A stretch of DNA of 64,000 nucleotides from Nymphaea colorata (lineage: Eukaryota > Streptophyta > Magnoliopsida > Nymphaeales > Nymphaeaceae). The DNA is taken from contig NC_045144.1 in NCBI RefSeq assembly GCF_008831285.2, positions 10,455,672 through 10,519,671 on the forward strand. The letters are read 5' to 3'. Shown here piece after piece: positions 45,797-57,894 of the stretch. The notes below the pieces were generated by a model. That model was not told the DNA's origin. It saw only the letters and a program-made list of their open reading frames with translations, and did no database searches. Numbering within the stretch: position 1 is the stretch's first letter; every line of letters begins with the position of its first letter. Both the position numbers and the translations under genes were made by a program.

Positions 45797-47085
45797 GTGG
45801 TTCTAATGCAATTGTGTGTTTGTAAAAAACTATACATAATTATTGACAGCACGGTGGTGAAAGTAAATGACGGTTCCCATTTTCTGCTCCATGATTAATC
45901 AATTATTAGTGTACCATTGCCTCCTATTTAGTCAGTCGACATTATACACATCTTTTTCAGAACCAGATGATCTAGCGAAAGCCAATCTTAATCGATTTCA
46001 AAAGGATATCATTTGCACATGGGTGGAACTAGAATTTTTTGTTACAGGAACTAAACTATAGTTTCAAAATTCTAACAGGGCCGAAATATAATTATTCAAA
46101 TTTTGTATACAAGTTAAATTAAAATTTTTAAATTTCACATGTAAAATTTTGAATTTTTAAAATCTAAGGGGAAGTCATGAACCCTGCCAGAACCTGCTGC
46201 CTCTGACCCTACTTATGCATTTTATGGTTCTGTCTTGTTAGTTTTTCATCAAGAGCCTCAAACATAGGTTTTGTTTTCATGTATGCACTTTCCATCCTTC
46301 ACAAGGTTTGGAATTACAAATACATGCTTTATATGTAATTTAGTATTTTGGCTTGTTTTTAAAAACATCTTGTGTTTGAAATGTTCCTAGAAAAGGGAAA
46401 ATTTAGGCTCTATTTTGGAATTATATAAAAGATCCCAACCCTAAGATTACTTATCAAATACCCACTTTGAACCCACACCCCATAAGATAAGTGGCAAGTT
46501 ATCAAGTAGCTGTAGGTAGCCATTAGCTTAGGAAGTTTTGCACATTTTCCTAAAAATGAGATTACTACTTTAGATAGCTTCTTTTCTTGTTTTTAGGAAG
46601 TTGCCATTTTTTATCTAGGAATTAGCAAGTTTCTGTTCTTATTTAACACTAGTTTAGGTTAGTTTCGAGTTAGTAATAGTGTAGTTTGACTGAGAGTAAA
46701 TAACTTAACTAGTTTTCAACGGTCCTATGAACATCTAGGGCACGTTTGATGCATGAGAAATATACTATTCAACGAGAAAAAAATCAAATTTTAAAAAAAA
46801 TTTCTCCCCATCAAACTAAGGAAGGAAAAAGTATCCATTGAAGGCAGAATCGGAAATACTTTTTTGGAAATTTCTTTCCACCGTGGAAGATGGACAAATA
46901 TTTTCGGAAATATCTTTTTTCTCATTAGGGCTTCTCCTCTTCGCATTTGTTGGGGCTCCCCTCGTCTTCCTCTTCTCATCTTCATCCTCCGCCACTGCCT
47001 CATGTTGCTACTGCCTCACTGCAGCCTCAACACTGAAAAGGAAAACCCCTTGTCGTCTCTCTCACCCTCTCACTCTCCTGCTAAG

Positions 47086-47091
<6 letters not shown>

Positions 47092-47145
<54 letters not shown>

Positions 47146-47150
47146 TGTGT
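47092..47150. repeat. Compound (CT)n(GT)n microsatellite
   Basis: About 18 CT units followed by about 11 GT units. Confidence 0.95.
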
Positions 47151-47689
47151 TGCTGGTGATCTGCTGACTCTACGTTCGTCTCTCCTCCGCCATAACACAG
47201 ACTTGTTGCTCGCTCAATGGATCTGCTTCAGTTGCCACAGGAAACATTGTCAACTCGTTGCAAGGGCTGAAAAACAATCAAGTAGGGGTTTTCATTTTTT
47301 GATAGAAGTTTCTTCAACAACTCTCTCTCTCGTCCTAGCAGTACAGCGTCTTTCTCATTATGTTTATCTCTTGCTCCTTTTCCCTAATGTTGTTCTTCTT
47401 CTTTGCTGCTTCTTGGAATTGATCCTCCTCTTCCATCTTTTTCTCTATTTTTTTTCCTTCCTGATTAATGATCTTCGAGACCTGTTTTGCCTAATTTTGT
47501 GATTGGTTTGACACCTGATTTTTGGTACAAAGGCAAGCCTCGAAGAGGCATGCCTGAGAAGAATAGATGTTTGACCATGCCACATCCTTCACCAAACAGA
47601 TAGATCACTTAGAGACAAAGAAACAATTTTTCTAGAAATATGTTTCTTTATTATCAAACTATGCATGTATCATGATATCATAGTGATTT

Positions 47690-48070
47690 TGTTTCTTTAT
47701 ATGTTAGATTTTAGATTTAAGCCCTTACCTTAGAGGGCTTAGGGATTATTTAGTTTGTCATTATATTGCAAAGGCTCAACTTTTTGTTGTTTATCTTTTT
47801 CAGGTTTTGGCAGGCCTGGGGGTTGCAGGTTGATCAGATAGCTTCGTTTACATCCTATTGGGAGATTTCAGTCTATTGTTGTGCCAATGCATCATGTTTT
47901 GTCTCATTGATGTCTTGCTCTTGTTTAGACATCGATGTTTTGGTTCTTGGGGCATGGAATATTTACCTCACTGTCATTTTGATTTGCATAGCTCCATTTT
48001 AATTATTGTGTCATCGCACCTCAAGGTATTATATTAAAAAAAAGTTTGGAGGTTAAAAAGGAGAGTGATA
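47690..48070 (+). repeat. Diverged gypsy LTR 3' end (array unit 0)
   Basis: Aligns with about 21930-22339: CCTTAGAGGGCTTAGG, TTATCTTTTTCAGGTTTTGG, TTGATCAGATAGCTTCG and TCATTGATGTCTTG, ending near GAGAGTGATAG. It corresponds to the last 400 bp of the LTR family at 19353-22339. Confidence 0.7.
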
Positions 48071-49940
48071 GCTTTGATGGTTGAATCAAGGTCTTAGAAT
48101 CTAAAGTGATCGATCATAACCTCGAAAAGATGGAAAAAACTTGCTAGAGGGTTCTATGGGTCGATTCTACCTTTCAGCACCCTTTAGAAACAATAATTTA
48201 TGACTCGATGGTCTTACTTCTTACGTAAATGGATTTTAAAGCGAAGTGGATAGAAAACTTATTGCTTTGAGTTTTTTCGGTGGACTAGGCACATCGAGTA
48301 GACTTTGAGCGACAAGATTTACAGCTCGAGGTGGTTTTGGTCTTTTGTAGAGACACACGACAGTTATGGTGGCATTTTAGGTAAATCTTCGCCTGAGGCC
48401 AAATATGAAATGTGTGTTATATTCCCAAGTGTAGTTTTTTTTAGGGTAGTTGAATCCTATGACTGTGTTTTGTTTGAATGATATGTAATATAACATGCTT
48501 ATTGTTATATGAATACATGTGGGAGATTGATTGATTATGATATTGATTGACTTTTTTTAAAATATTACGCGATGACATATGCATATTAGGAATTATAATT
48601 TTTTTAGGACAGATTACGTGGAGTAACGAGTTAATTATCTCCTTGACCCCGATTGTAGAGAACATCCTTAGCTTGATATTTGCAGAGGACAGCTATGAGT
48701 CAATCACCGATCAAGACTACTCTTCAAAGTTTGCCTAAGTTTTTGTATGAAATAATTGTTATGGTTTCACCATTGTGAATGTTTTGAAATTTCGTCTGCA
48801 TTGCTATTGAGAAGTGATTTGATTGAATGAACTTAATTGATAGAAGTGCCCATAAAGTATGATCTAAATAACTAAGAATATTGATTAAATGTATGACCTT
48901 CTTAAGAAAATGATTTGGGGATTAGGTACAATCGTGAAGTAAACCAATCTTGTGTGCTAGTCAATCCTATTATGAATGTGCTCTCATAGTTAAACTAAAA
49001 AGGAATAATTGATTGGAGGCCAATGGGTTATGACAATATGTTTGGGATACATCCCACCCTCACCACTAGTCTCACCTGCTCAAAATGCAAGCAGTGCAAG
49101 ACTCCAGGATATTGTTGTGTGGTGCTTGGAGCGTTAGGCTCCTACCTTCCAAACCTGGGTGTCCTAAGGATGTTGAGCAACTCCTCTTAGAATTCACATA
49201 TCCATAGTTGATTGCTCTACCACTGCAGCGTGAATAAATCCGTACTGTTTCCAGCCACCATAAGGAGTCTTCTGATTGTATGTCACCCATAGTGTGTAGT
49301 GTCTGTATTTTTCACCTACAATAACTATTAATTCACTGAATCAAATTTAAATGAAATGAATGTAAATGAAGTGAATGTGCATAAATTAAATATAACTATT
49401 AAGTATATTAATTGTGGCTATTTAGCAGTCCCTACATATTGTAGACTATGTGAGAGACTACCATGACAAGTTAAGTGACTGCATGTGTGTATCATGATAT
49501 CGTAGTGATTATGTTTGTTTATATATTAGGTTTTATATTTGAGCTCTTACGTTATAAGGTTTAAGGATTTATCTGGTTTGTCATCAAACTGCAAAGGCTT
49601 AGCATTATGTTGTTTACCTTTTTAAGGTCTTAGCAGAGCCAAGTCAACTGGTTGATCAAATGGCTTTGCATACATCCTACTATGAGATTTTGGGTCTATA
49701 GTTATGTCAACTTGTCACATTTTGTTTCATTGATGTCATGTTGTTGTTTAGACATTGATGGTTCTAGGGGCATTTTTGTTACGTATGTCATTGAAAAATG
49801 GTGAAGTTATTTTGTATGAATTGACTTTGATACTTAATGGAATATTACGTCACTGTCATTTTAATTTGCATAGCTCCATTTTAATTGTTGTGTCATCACA
49901 CCTCGAGGTGTTATATTAAAAAAATGTTTAGGGGTTAAAG
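48071..49940 (+). repeat. Diverged gypsy LTR (array unit 1)
   Basis: Begins GCTTTGATGGTTGAATCAAG directly after an LTR end. It follows the LTR family from about position 20490 of the window onward: the GGGCAC-type block near 48290, TTAGGACAGATTACGTGGAG near 48605, CCACCCTCACCACTAGTCTC near 49051, GTGTCTGTATTTTTCACC near 49296, and the end near GGTCGGAGTCTGATAG. No coding capacity. Confidence 0.7.
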
Positions 49941-51500
49941 GTCGGAGTCTGATAGCTTTGGTGGTTGAATCGAAGACTTGGAATCTAAATCAATCGGTTA
50001 TAGCCTTGAAAAAATAGAAAAAACTTGTTAGAGAGTTCTATGGGCCGATTCTATATTTCGGCATCCTTTTAAGACAATAACCTACAACTCAATAGTCTTA
50101 CTTCTTATCTAAATAGATTTTAGAGCAAGGTGGATGGAAAACTTATTGCTTTGAGTTTTTACAAGTGGACTGGGCACATCGAGTAGACCTTGAGTGATAA
50201 GATCCAAATCTCGATGCAATTTTCGGTTTTTGTTTTGACGCACGACAGTTATGGTGACATTCTAGGCAAATCTCTACCTAGGGTCATATATGAAGTGTGT
50301 TTTATGTTCCCAAGTATGGTTTTTCTTCAGGATTGTCATATCTTATGATTGTTATGGTTTAACCATTGTGAATGTTTCGAAATTTTGTTTTTATTGTTAT
50401 TGGGCAGTGATTCAATTGAATGGACTTAATGAGTAGAAGTGCCTATAAAGTATGATCTGGCTAGCTAAGAGTATTGATTGAATGTGTGACCCTCTTAAAG
50501 AGGTGACTTGGGGTCTACATGCACTCGTGAACTTAACTAATGTCGTGTGCTAGCCAATCCTATTGTGAATGTGCTCTCATAATGATAAACTAAGAAATAA
50601 TAATTGATTGGAGCCTAGTGGGTTATGGTAATATGTTTGGAATATGTCCTGCTTTTGCCACTAGTTTCGCCTGCCCTGAGTGCATATGGTACAAGGCCCC
50701 AAAATATCATTGTGCAATGTGCTTAGATCAAACCTAGGTGTCTTAGGGAAAGATAAGAAACTCTCATTGGAATTCATGCATCTATGATTGATTTCTCTAC
50801 CGCTACAACATGAGTGGATCCGTATTATTTTGTGCCACTATGGAAGTTGTCTCCCAACTATAAGTCACTCGTATTGTGTATGTGCTTGTGTTTTGCGCTC
50901 ATAGGAGCTGTCCATTCACTGAATCAAATGTAAATGAAATGAATATAAATGAAAGAAATGTGAATGTGCATGAATTGAATATGACTATTAAGTGTGTTAA
51001 TTGTGGCTATCGAGTGGTCTATATATATTGTAGAATATGTGAAGGACTACCATGACAAGTTATGTGATTGCAAGCACGTATCATGATATCATAGTGACTT
51101 TGTTTCTTTATATGTTAGATTCTAGATTTAAGCCCTAACCTTAGAGGGTTTAAGCATTATCTGCTTTGTCATCTAACTGCGAAAGCTCTGCTTTTTATTA
51201 TTTATATTTTTCAAGTTTTGGCAGACCTAGAGTAGCAGGTTGATTAGATGGCTCTGTTTACATCCTATTGGGAGATTTTGAGTCTATAATTGTGTTGGTG
51301 CATCATGTTTTGTCTCATTGATGTCTTGTCCTTGTTTGGACATTGATGTTTTGGTTTTGGGGGCATTTCTGTCATGTGTGTCATTGACAAATGTGAAGTC
51401 ATTTTATATGAACTGATTTTGGTACATAAAGAAATATTTGTCTCACTGTCATTTTGATTTGCATAGCTCCATTTTAATTATTCTGTCGTCACACCTCGAC
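49941..51500 (+). repeat. Diverged gypsy LTR (array unit 2)
   Basis: Repeats unit 1 in the same orientation from GCTTTGGTGGTTGAATCGAA. It has a deletion of the part matching 48400-48760 and ends with CACACCTCGACA, where gag-like sequence takes over before the usual LTR end. It differs from unit 1 at many positions. Confidence 0.7.
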
Positions 51501-51502
51501 AC

Positions 51503-51662
51503 TAATCTCCCTAGCCCACTCGATGGTCAGTAACTAGAGAAGCCTTGCATCTCCTACATGAGACACCAATGCACTCTAAGGAGAAGGTAACCTCAGTGTC
51601 ATTTAAACAGTTCATGTCGATGCAACCACCTATTTTTATTGGAGATGGTAATCCAAACAAAT
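51503..51662 (+). pseudogene. Sliver of gypsy gag inside the LTR array
   Basis: It reads, with stops and one shift, as SLAHSMVSN, then LASPT, then SVSFKQFMSMQPPIFIGDGN. This matches the gag at 22790-22930 (VSNQRSNASPSGDTS, VSYQQFMAMQPPIFSGG). Only about 160 bp are left between two LTR pieces. Confidence 0.7.
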
Positions 51663-52327
51663 GTGCACGTGCCTCTATTTTGTTCCTACAAGAGCTGTCA
51701 AGTTACTGAATCGAATGTAAACAAAACAAATGTGAATGAAGTGAATGTGCATGAATTGAATATGACCATTCAGTGTTTTAATTGCAGCTACTGAGCATTC
51801 TCTACATATCGTAAAATATGTGATTGACTACCATGATAAGTTATGTGACTACATGTGTGTATCATGATATCATAATGATTATGTGTTTTTATATGTTAGG
51901 TTTGAGGTTTGATCCCTTACCTTAGAGGGTAGGCATTTATCAGGTTTGTCGTCATACTACGAAGGCTCAGTCTTTAGTTGTTTATCTTTTTCTGATTTTG
52001 GTTGACTTAGGCAACAATTGATCAGATGACACTGCTCACATCGTACTGAGGACATTTTGATTCTATAGTTGTGCCAACACTTCATGTTTTGTTTTGTTCA
52101 TGTCATGTTTGTGTTTAGACATCAATGTTTTGGTTCTGTGGGCATTTTGGACATGTGTGTCATTAACAAATAAGAAGTCATTTTATATAAACTGATTTTG
52201 GTGTGTGGTGGAATATTTGCCCATTTTCATTTTAATTTGCATAAGTTCATTTTAATTGTTGTGTCGTCGCACCTCGACTTGTCATATTAAAAAAGAAATT
52301 GAGTGTTAAAAAGGTCGGAGTGTGACA
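51663..52327 (+). repeat. 5'-truncated gypsy LTR (array unit 3)
   Basis: Starts at GTGCACGTGCCTCTATTTTG, which corresponds to about 21690 of the full LTR. It ends AAAAAGGTCGGAGTGTGACA, a canonical end for this family. The jump from gag into mid-LTR mirrors the gag-LTR fusion at 23721, though at a different point. Confidence 0.75.
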
Positions 52328-52894
52328 AAATCACTTGTTGTATTGGTCTAGTAATTATCTTACCAAACCTAGTGTACCTTAGCACATGTCCATTGTATTG
52401 TTGCTCATTGTATTGTTGCTCTACAATATTCAGGCAAATGAGCCAGATATTCTTTACCAATTGATTCTTTAGTTATAAAGGATCTTCTATATCATATTGA
52501 CCAAGACATTTGCAGTAGGAAGAAACATAATTTAATAACAACATTAACCATTATCACATAGACAAAATAAGATAACAACAATAGTAAGAGAACAATAAAA
52601 CAGTAAGATAAAAATTATTTACAACAAATGGATAATAAAAGAAAAAAGTTTAACAATTTGACATCATTTTGTAGCCAAAATGAGACCTTGTTAGTGACTG
52701 TTTGAGAGTACAAAAACACAAACACGTTTGCCAACAAATATCAGATAGAACAATAACAACAAATAATATTTGTCGACAAAATAACCACAAAATGTTAGAT
52801 CGAAGCATAGTATAAAAATACAACCCATTAACTTGTAATTTACAAAGAATAACCTTTGTTTGATTTTGCTTTATGTAGTATTTCCTTTTCTTCC
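52328..52894. other. AT-rich non-coding DNA
   Basis: No gene recognised. Many AACAA/ATAACAA-type runs on the plus strand. Confidence 0.5.
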
Positions 52895-53621
52895 TTTTAC
52901 ATTTCTCAAGCTTGGTAAATAAACTAAAGTCATCTAACGACCTTGGACAAAGAACGAGAATGTGCTCCTACATTCAAATCCACACTATATGACAACTCGA
53001 CGAATTGCAGGAATATGAACAAAGTAGCATATTATTTTTTTGTACAATTGACCAGAACTCACCTGCACTCTTATCCCTTTACGCTCTAGACATTTAGTTA
53101 TAATGACGGACCAATGGAGTCATGCCCTAGGTATAACCATATACAACTTCAAGGTCTTCAAGGAATTGCATAGTTTGTGAATGGATCCTTTTCCCAAAAA
53201 TATCATTGAATAACCTATGACCCAAAAAAGAATAAGATGAAGCAGCACAACTCCCTATCACAATCACTTGACCTGGGCTTATTATGGGGATTTATAACCT
53301 AAATTCATTCTATATTAACCTAACCCCCATGCAGCTGATAGTGTTGCCCTTCATAACCTTCACCCATATTTCCACTTCAACTCCTACTATATCTTATGTG
53401 CATTTCATATGATCATACTGCATTGTCCCAATCATGGGTGATCCATGACACTTTAGTGTGGTGATATAGTATACATCTTTTAATGTGATAGTTATTTCAA
53501 AGTCATCAAAATAGAACATGCTAGTATATGTGTTTCTATAACAAGACAACAAATAGCAAGTGTAGTTATTCATATTAAATGATGTTCTATCTAAAATATC
53601 TTCAAAATATATGGCCCTCAA
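52895..53621 (-). pseudogene. Plant mobile domain (MAIN-like) relic
   Basis: On the minus strand an open stretch from 53621 contains MFYFDDFEITITLKDVYYIT followed by CHGSPMIG. This fits the start of the plant mobile domain (F-G-E-M-T-I-T-L-x-D-V, then L-x-G-x-P-V). After stops it continues with AASSYSFLGHRLF near 53240, FLEDLEVVYGYT at about 53160-53130 (family: L-x-D-L-x-x-x-x-x-Y-A-W-G), and EHILVLCPRSLDD near 52950 (family: Y-E-H-I/F-x-x-x-R-P). The domain is known from MAIN/MAIL proteins and from Mutator and gypsy elements that captured it. Several stops show it is dead, and no transposase is seen nearby. Confidence 0.6.
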
Positions 53622-56167
53622 CCGCTGTTTTCCTCAACCACTGGTTTTAAAATTAGGTTGGCTCCAAGTACCAGCTATGCGTTGTACAGCGACTACATTG
53701 GACAACAAAAATTGCTCTGCACCTGCAACCATGAGAAGACGTATACAATGCATTTCTGCATTACTACACACAGGCGTAACTAAATTGCTGATGACAAAGG
53801 GCACAAAACGACAAAGTAAGGTTGATGTGACAAATTAAAGCGAAAATGTTAGCAAATAAAGATAACAAACAACAACAAAATGACAATTCTAGCAATAGAA
53901 AATAACAAACAGTCAATAATTTGAGCGATTAAGGATAAAAGATGTCAAAAGGTGAAAATGCCAACTAAGAATTTGAAGCACCTAATAAGTATGACAAATG
54001 AAAACAGACAATATAGTTTAGGGACATGCAATTATAAATCATTACAGAGAAGTCATTGTCAATGTTCTTCCTCCTGCTCTCACCTACGACTATCATTCTT
54101 CTTTTTGTCCCATCTTGAAACCATGAATTTGTCATCTTCCTCCCCCAACTTTATCTCATCGTCCTCATCTTGTTCATCATCTTTGTCTTGCATATACCCA
54201 TCTTCTTCGTCTCGCATATACCCATCTTCTTCATCCTCATCTTTCTCCTTCTTATCTTCCTTTTCATTGAAAAGCACAATATATTTTTTATTTTACTTTT
54301 CTTTCTTCTTTCCTTCCTCTGTCTTTTCATCTAGCTTATTTGTTCCTACATGAAACACTTCTCACATCACAGCTCTTTTTGCCCCTCCAAAAACATTTTT
54401 AAACAAATACTCTACCCTGGCCAGCTCATGGCTTTCACTTAACCGCTCCATGGAATTGTTAAACCTTTCTCCAGCTCATGCATGTCAATAATAATTCTAC
54501 TTCTTTTGGTTGCATCTTAGCATTTGGTCATATGTCTTCCTTAGAAGATATAGACTTCCTGCTTACTGCAGATGAAGAGCACTTCTACTCCTCTAGATGT
54601 CCGTCTATCACCACATCCGATTTGCTTTGTTCGGGTTTTGGGTAGAAGGAACCGGTTCGGATCTTGTGAACCGCGTCCAATTAGGATTTGTGTATATACT
54701 TTTGGATCCATGTACATTGTATGCAAATTTGGAAGTAAAGAATTCATTTGTTCGATTTCTTTCTCTCTCTTCTCGTGCTCTCCCTCTCTCTCTCACACTC
54801 CCCAATCCCGAGGTGTGTTCTCCTTCCCCCTCCGCACTCCCTTCCCCGCATGGTGCTCTCTCCATTTCTGAATCCCCTTGGTGTACCCGACGTCTCCTTG
54901 GCAACGGTGTTCATCCTCTTCAACCGGCGGCCTCATCCTCCTCCTTCCTCAGATTCTCCTTCTCTTCTCAACCAAATCGGCCCAAGGACAATGGCAAGGT
55001 TCTCCTCGGAAGCTCCGGTGTCTCGTGGTGCCCCTTGACCACATTTATACCCCACAGAATCTACAAGAAGACTCCGGTGCCTTCATCCGAACCCCACAGG
55101 TGTTGAAAGGCCGGGTCCTCACCGGGAAGCTTGAAGAAATTCGTTTTGGTGGACGCCTTCAAGATCGACGGGTTCAAAAGGTTAGTTTCCAAGATTTCTA
55201 GATTGATTGCAAGGGTTTTGTTGAGGACGTTCTATTGAGTGTTTTGGCTTAGGGGCTAGATCTCTCTCTCGGCATACCCGAGTGTTAGATCTCAGTTTCC
55301 ACCTCCTCTACTTACTTCTAAGCCTCATTCGTTGGTAAAGTTGGATTCTCATGCTTGAAGCATGCTATGAGTCGACAATTGCAGACGGTGGGAAATGCTT
55401 TTGCTTCTCTATATGTGAAGCTCATTTGCCTACCAAATTGCTTCTTTTCCTTGAAAGGTTGATACAACAATTGTACGCAATAATGAGCACTTCTACTCTT
55501 CTATATGCTTCATATGATCATTTGCCTACAAAATTTGCTTCTCATACTTGGAGAGTTGGTGTGAGTCAATAATCACCCTCAACCGGGTGCATTGTTGCTC
55601 AGACACTAACTTTTAAGCCTCATCAATTGCCACAATACCTACCGCTTGGGAGGATGTGCCTTGCTCATGACTTCCAAATATGGTTGATAGTACTTAGCAA
55701 ATAAAATAATTGTTTGTTTCATATCAGAGAGGTGTGGCCATCGTGTTCGTCAACAATGCCAACATCTTCCTTCTTTTTGGCAGCTTTTTTGGCGGACTTG
55801 GTTTTGAATAAATATTCCTTCTTTTGGTCAATTAAGCATGAGTCACCATCCCATGAGCGTTATGCTCTTGTGTCTTAAGGTGGCAGGGTGCGACATCCAA
55901 GTTGAAGGGTGTTCCGTTCTATCACTGACGCAGCTCAGGACCCCACTCACTCGAAAAAGCATGAGTCACCATCTCCTTTACTCTCATTGTGGTAAGCTAC
56001 CAAAATGAATCAAGAAACAAATGGCTGTAATATCACACAAACCTAATGATGAAAATGCCTTCACAACATTAGTCGGAAGCTCATTTTCACAATGGTCACT
56101 AGAAGCTCTACTTCATATCACACAAGCATCGCTAGAAGCTCTACTTGACATCATGTTCACTAGATGC
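53622..56167. other. Non-coding or unrecognised DNA
   Basis: Contains a minus-strand Asp/Glu-rich open stretch at 54080-54277 (DEEDGYM repeated), possibly the N-terminal part of the mobile-domain relic. A pyrimidine-rich, GC-richer block at 54590-55200 is flanked by near-copies of GAGCACTTCTACTCCTCTA (54578 and 55485). Imperfect repeats around GCTTCTCTATATG lie at 55391-55550. No gene is recognised. Confidence 0.4.
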
Positions 56168-56405
56168 CAGGGGCGGCAGAGTCAGGATTTTTTTCAGGGG
56201 TAGGGCAAACGGTCCATCGAACTTATCTGGGTAGGGCCAAACTAAATCCGGATATGGCCAAACTAAATCCAGATAGGGCCAAACTAAATCCGAATATAAA
56301 AAAACATTATCCAATCCAAATTTTTCAATTTTTGTAATGTAATTTTTTTTTTCAAGTAGTTGGGGCAGGCCACGGCCTAGGCAGCCCCCCCTCCCTCCAC
56401 CCCTG
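56168..56405. mobile_element. hAT-type MITE, 238 bp, target duplication CTAGATGC/CTAGAGGC
   Basis: Begins CAGGGGCGGCAGAG and ends CCACCCCTG, giving hAT-style CAGGGG...CCCCTG termini. The flanks CTAGATGC (56160-56167) and CTAGAGGC (56406-56413) match at seven of eight positions. Inside, GGCCAAACTAAATCC occurs three times in tandem (about 56236-56294, unit about 21 bp). No coding capacity. Confidence 0.8.
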
Positions 56406-57894
56406 CTAGAGGCTTCGATTTGACAGGAACTCTTCTTCATAGAGTTCATCCATCATTCTTCCTCATTGGCAGGAAGTTCTTTTATTATAGAAACAGAAAA
56501 ACCCTAACAGAGTAACAGAGGTTGGAAATGAAGAAAGATGTCGTGATGATCTACTCATAGGGTTAGGGCTTAGAGGCACAATGTAATAATTCAAATTCAA
56601 ATGGTCAACGGCAGAATTACCATTCAAAATTTGAGTGGATTTTCTTTGTGAGAAGGGCAAGGTTGTCCACACTTGAGGGTCAAGCTTGTAGGTCCCATTT
56701 CCATGTTCCGTCATATGGTATATGGTATAGTTGGGTCATTCGAATTCAGCAATCACGAAGGACCTTTACCTTTATGGCTTGTTTGGATGGAAGAAATGAG
56801 CGAAAAAAAAAAGAAAAAAGATGAGTTTGTTTGGTTGAAAGGAAAGTAAGGATGAAAAAAAAAAGCATGGAAATATATGTTTAGATAAGAAGGAAAAATA
56901 AAGGAATAAGAGGGAAAGGAATGGAGAGATTTGTATGGAAAGAAAAGAAAAATATTCTAAATGACTCACTTGCCCATAGTTTATATATATATTTATACCT
57001 TCTCCACCACCATGTACCCCTATATCATCTTCCCCCACTTCCGCCATGTACCCCTTTCTTTTCCCCATCCCCCTCTATCTCCTCACATTTTCTTTCATAC
57101 ACCTCACATTACCATTTTCTTCCCATTTAATATTTTAATATGTTATAATTAAATAAGATTTTTTTCACTTGTCAACATTATTATTTTCACACTAATAAAG
57201 ATTAATAATATTAGAGAGCTTATAACACCAGCGATGACCTAGTTTGCATGAAGGAAGTTAAACGAGTTATTTTACGGATAGATAGGTTTTAAAAAATTTC
57301 AGCAAAAAAAAAAAAATCTTTACACTGCGACAAATAGATAAAAGAATGGAACAATTGAAAAGTAAAGACATGGCTGTAAAGTATAAACAAACATGCATTA
57401 TAAGCAACCGAAATCTTAGAAGCACTTAAAGTTAGGGGTATGGGGGACATTATTTGAAACAAAGACAAATAATTTATTTTCATTTTCTTTACACAACTAA
57501 ACAAACATGATTTCATTTCATTTCTTTTCTTTCTTAGTGGAATAAATTTTTATAATAGTCTCTTTCATTTCTTTTACTTTTACTTTCTTTCTCGTGATTT
57601 TTCATTCGTTTCTTTTTTTTTCCTGCCAACCCAATCAAATCATTCTTTTCCATCCATACAAATAGTTTTCCTTTGCATTCATCCAAGGGTAATATTAATT
57701 TGCGTTGGAACTTGGAACCCCACCGATGGTTGGTCGAACGTTTAACGAGGACGGACGGGTACCTGTAGTGAGAGTACAGTAATCGTGCACCTTCTCTTAG
57801 CAGGATAGGGTGACGCCTTGGCAAAAGAAACGCCCTTCTTCTCTCTCTTGGTAACCCTTTCTTCCTAATGCCCACGCTTTGTGCGGACAGAACC
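56406..57894. other. Upstream region of the DUF3598-like gene
   Basis: AT-rich. The ends of 56776-57664 are loosely inverted (GCTTGTTTGGATGGAAG on the left; ATTTGTATGGATGGAAAAG on the complement of the right), and TTTGTTTGGTTGAAAGGAAA near 56826 has inverted partners near 57500. This may be a further old non-autonomous element, but no target duplication is clear. 57665-57894 should contain the promoter and 5' untranslated region. Confidence 0.4.

Larger units (their letters stand above)
45508..47689. other. 3' flank of DUF1685 gene and non-coding DNA
   Basis: The first 200-300 bp should hold the 3' untranslated region. A (TA)n-(GA)n compound microsatellite is at 45711-45795 and a (CT)n-(GT)n one at 47092-47150. 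A pyrimidine-rich, partly open stretch at 46920-47510 has no recognised similarity. No gene seen. Confidence 0.5.

Noticed and set aside
46791-47502. Open frames up to 212 codons
   Set aside because: Pyrimidine-rich sequence with a CT/GT microsatellite; no domain, no plausible splice structure.
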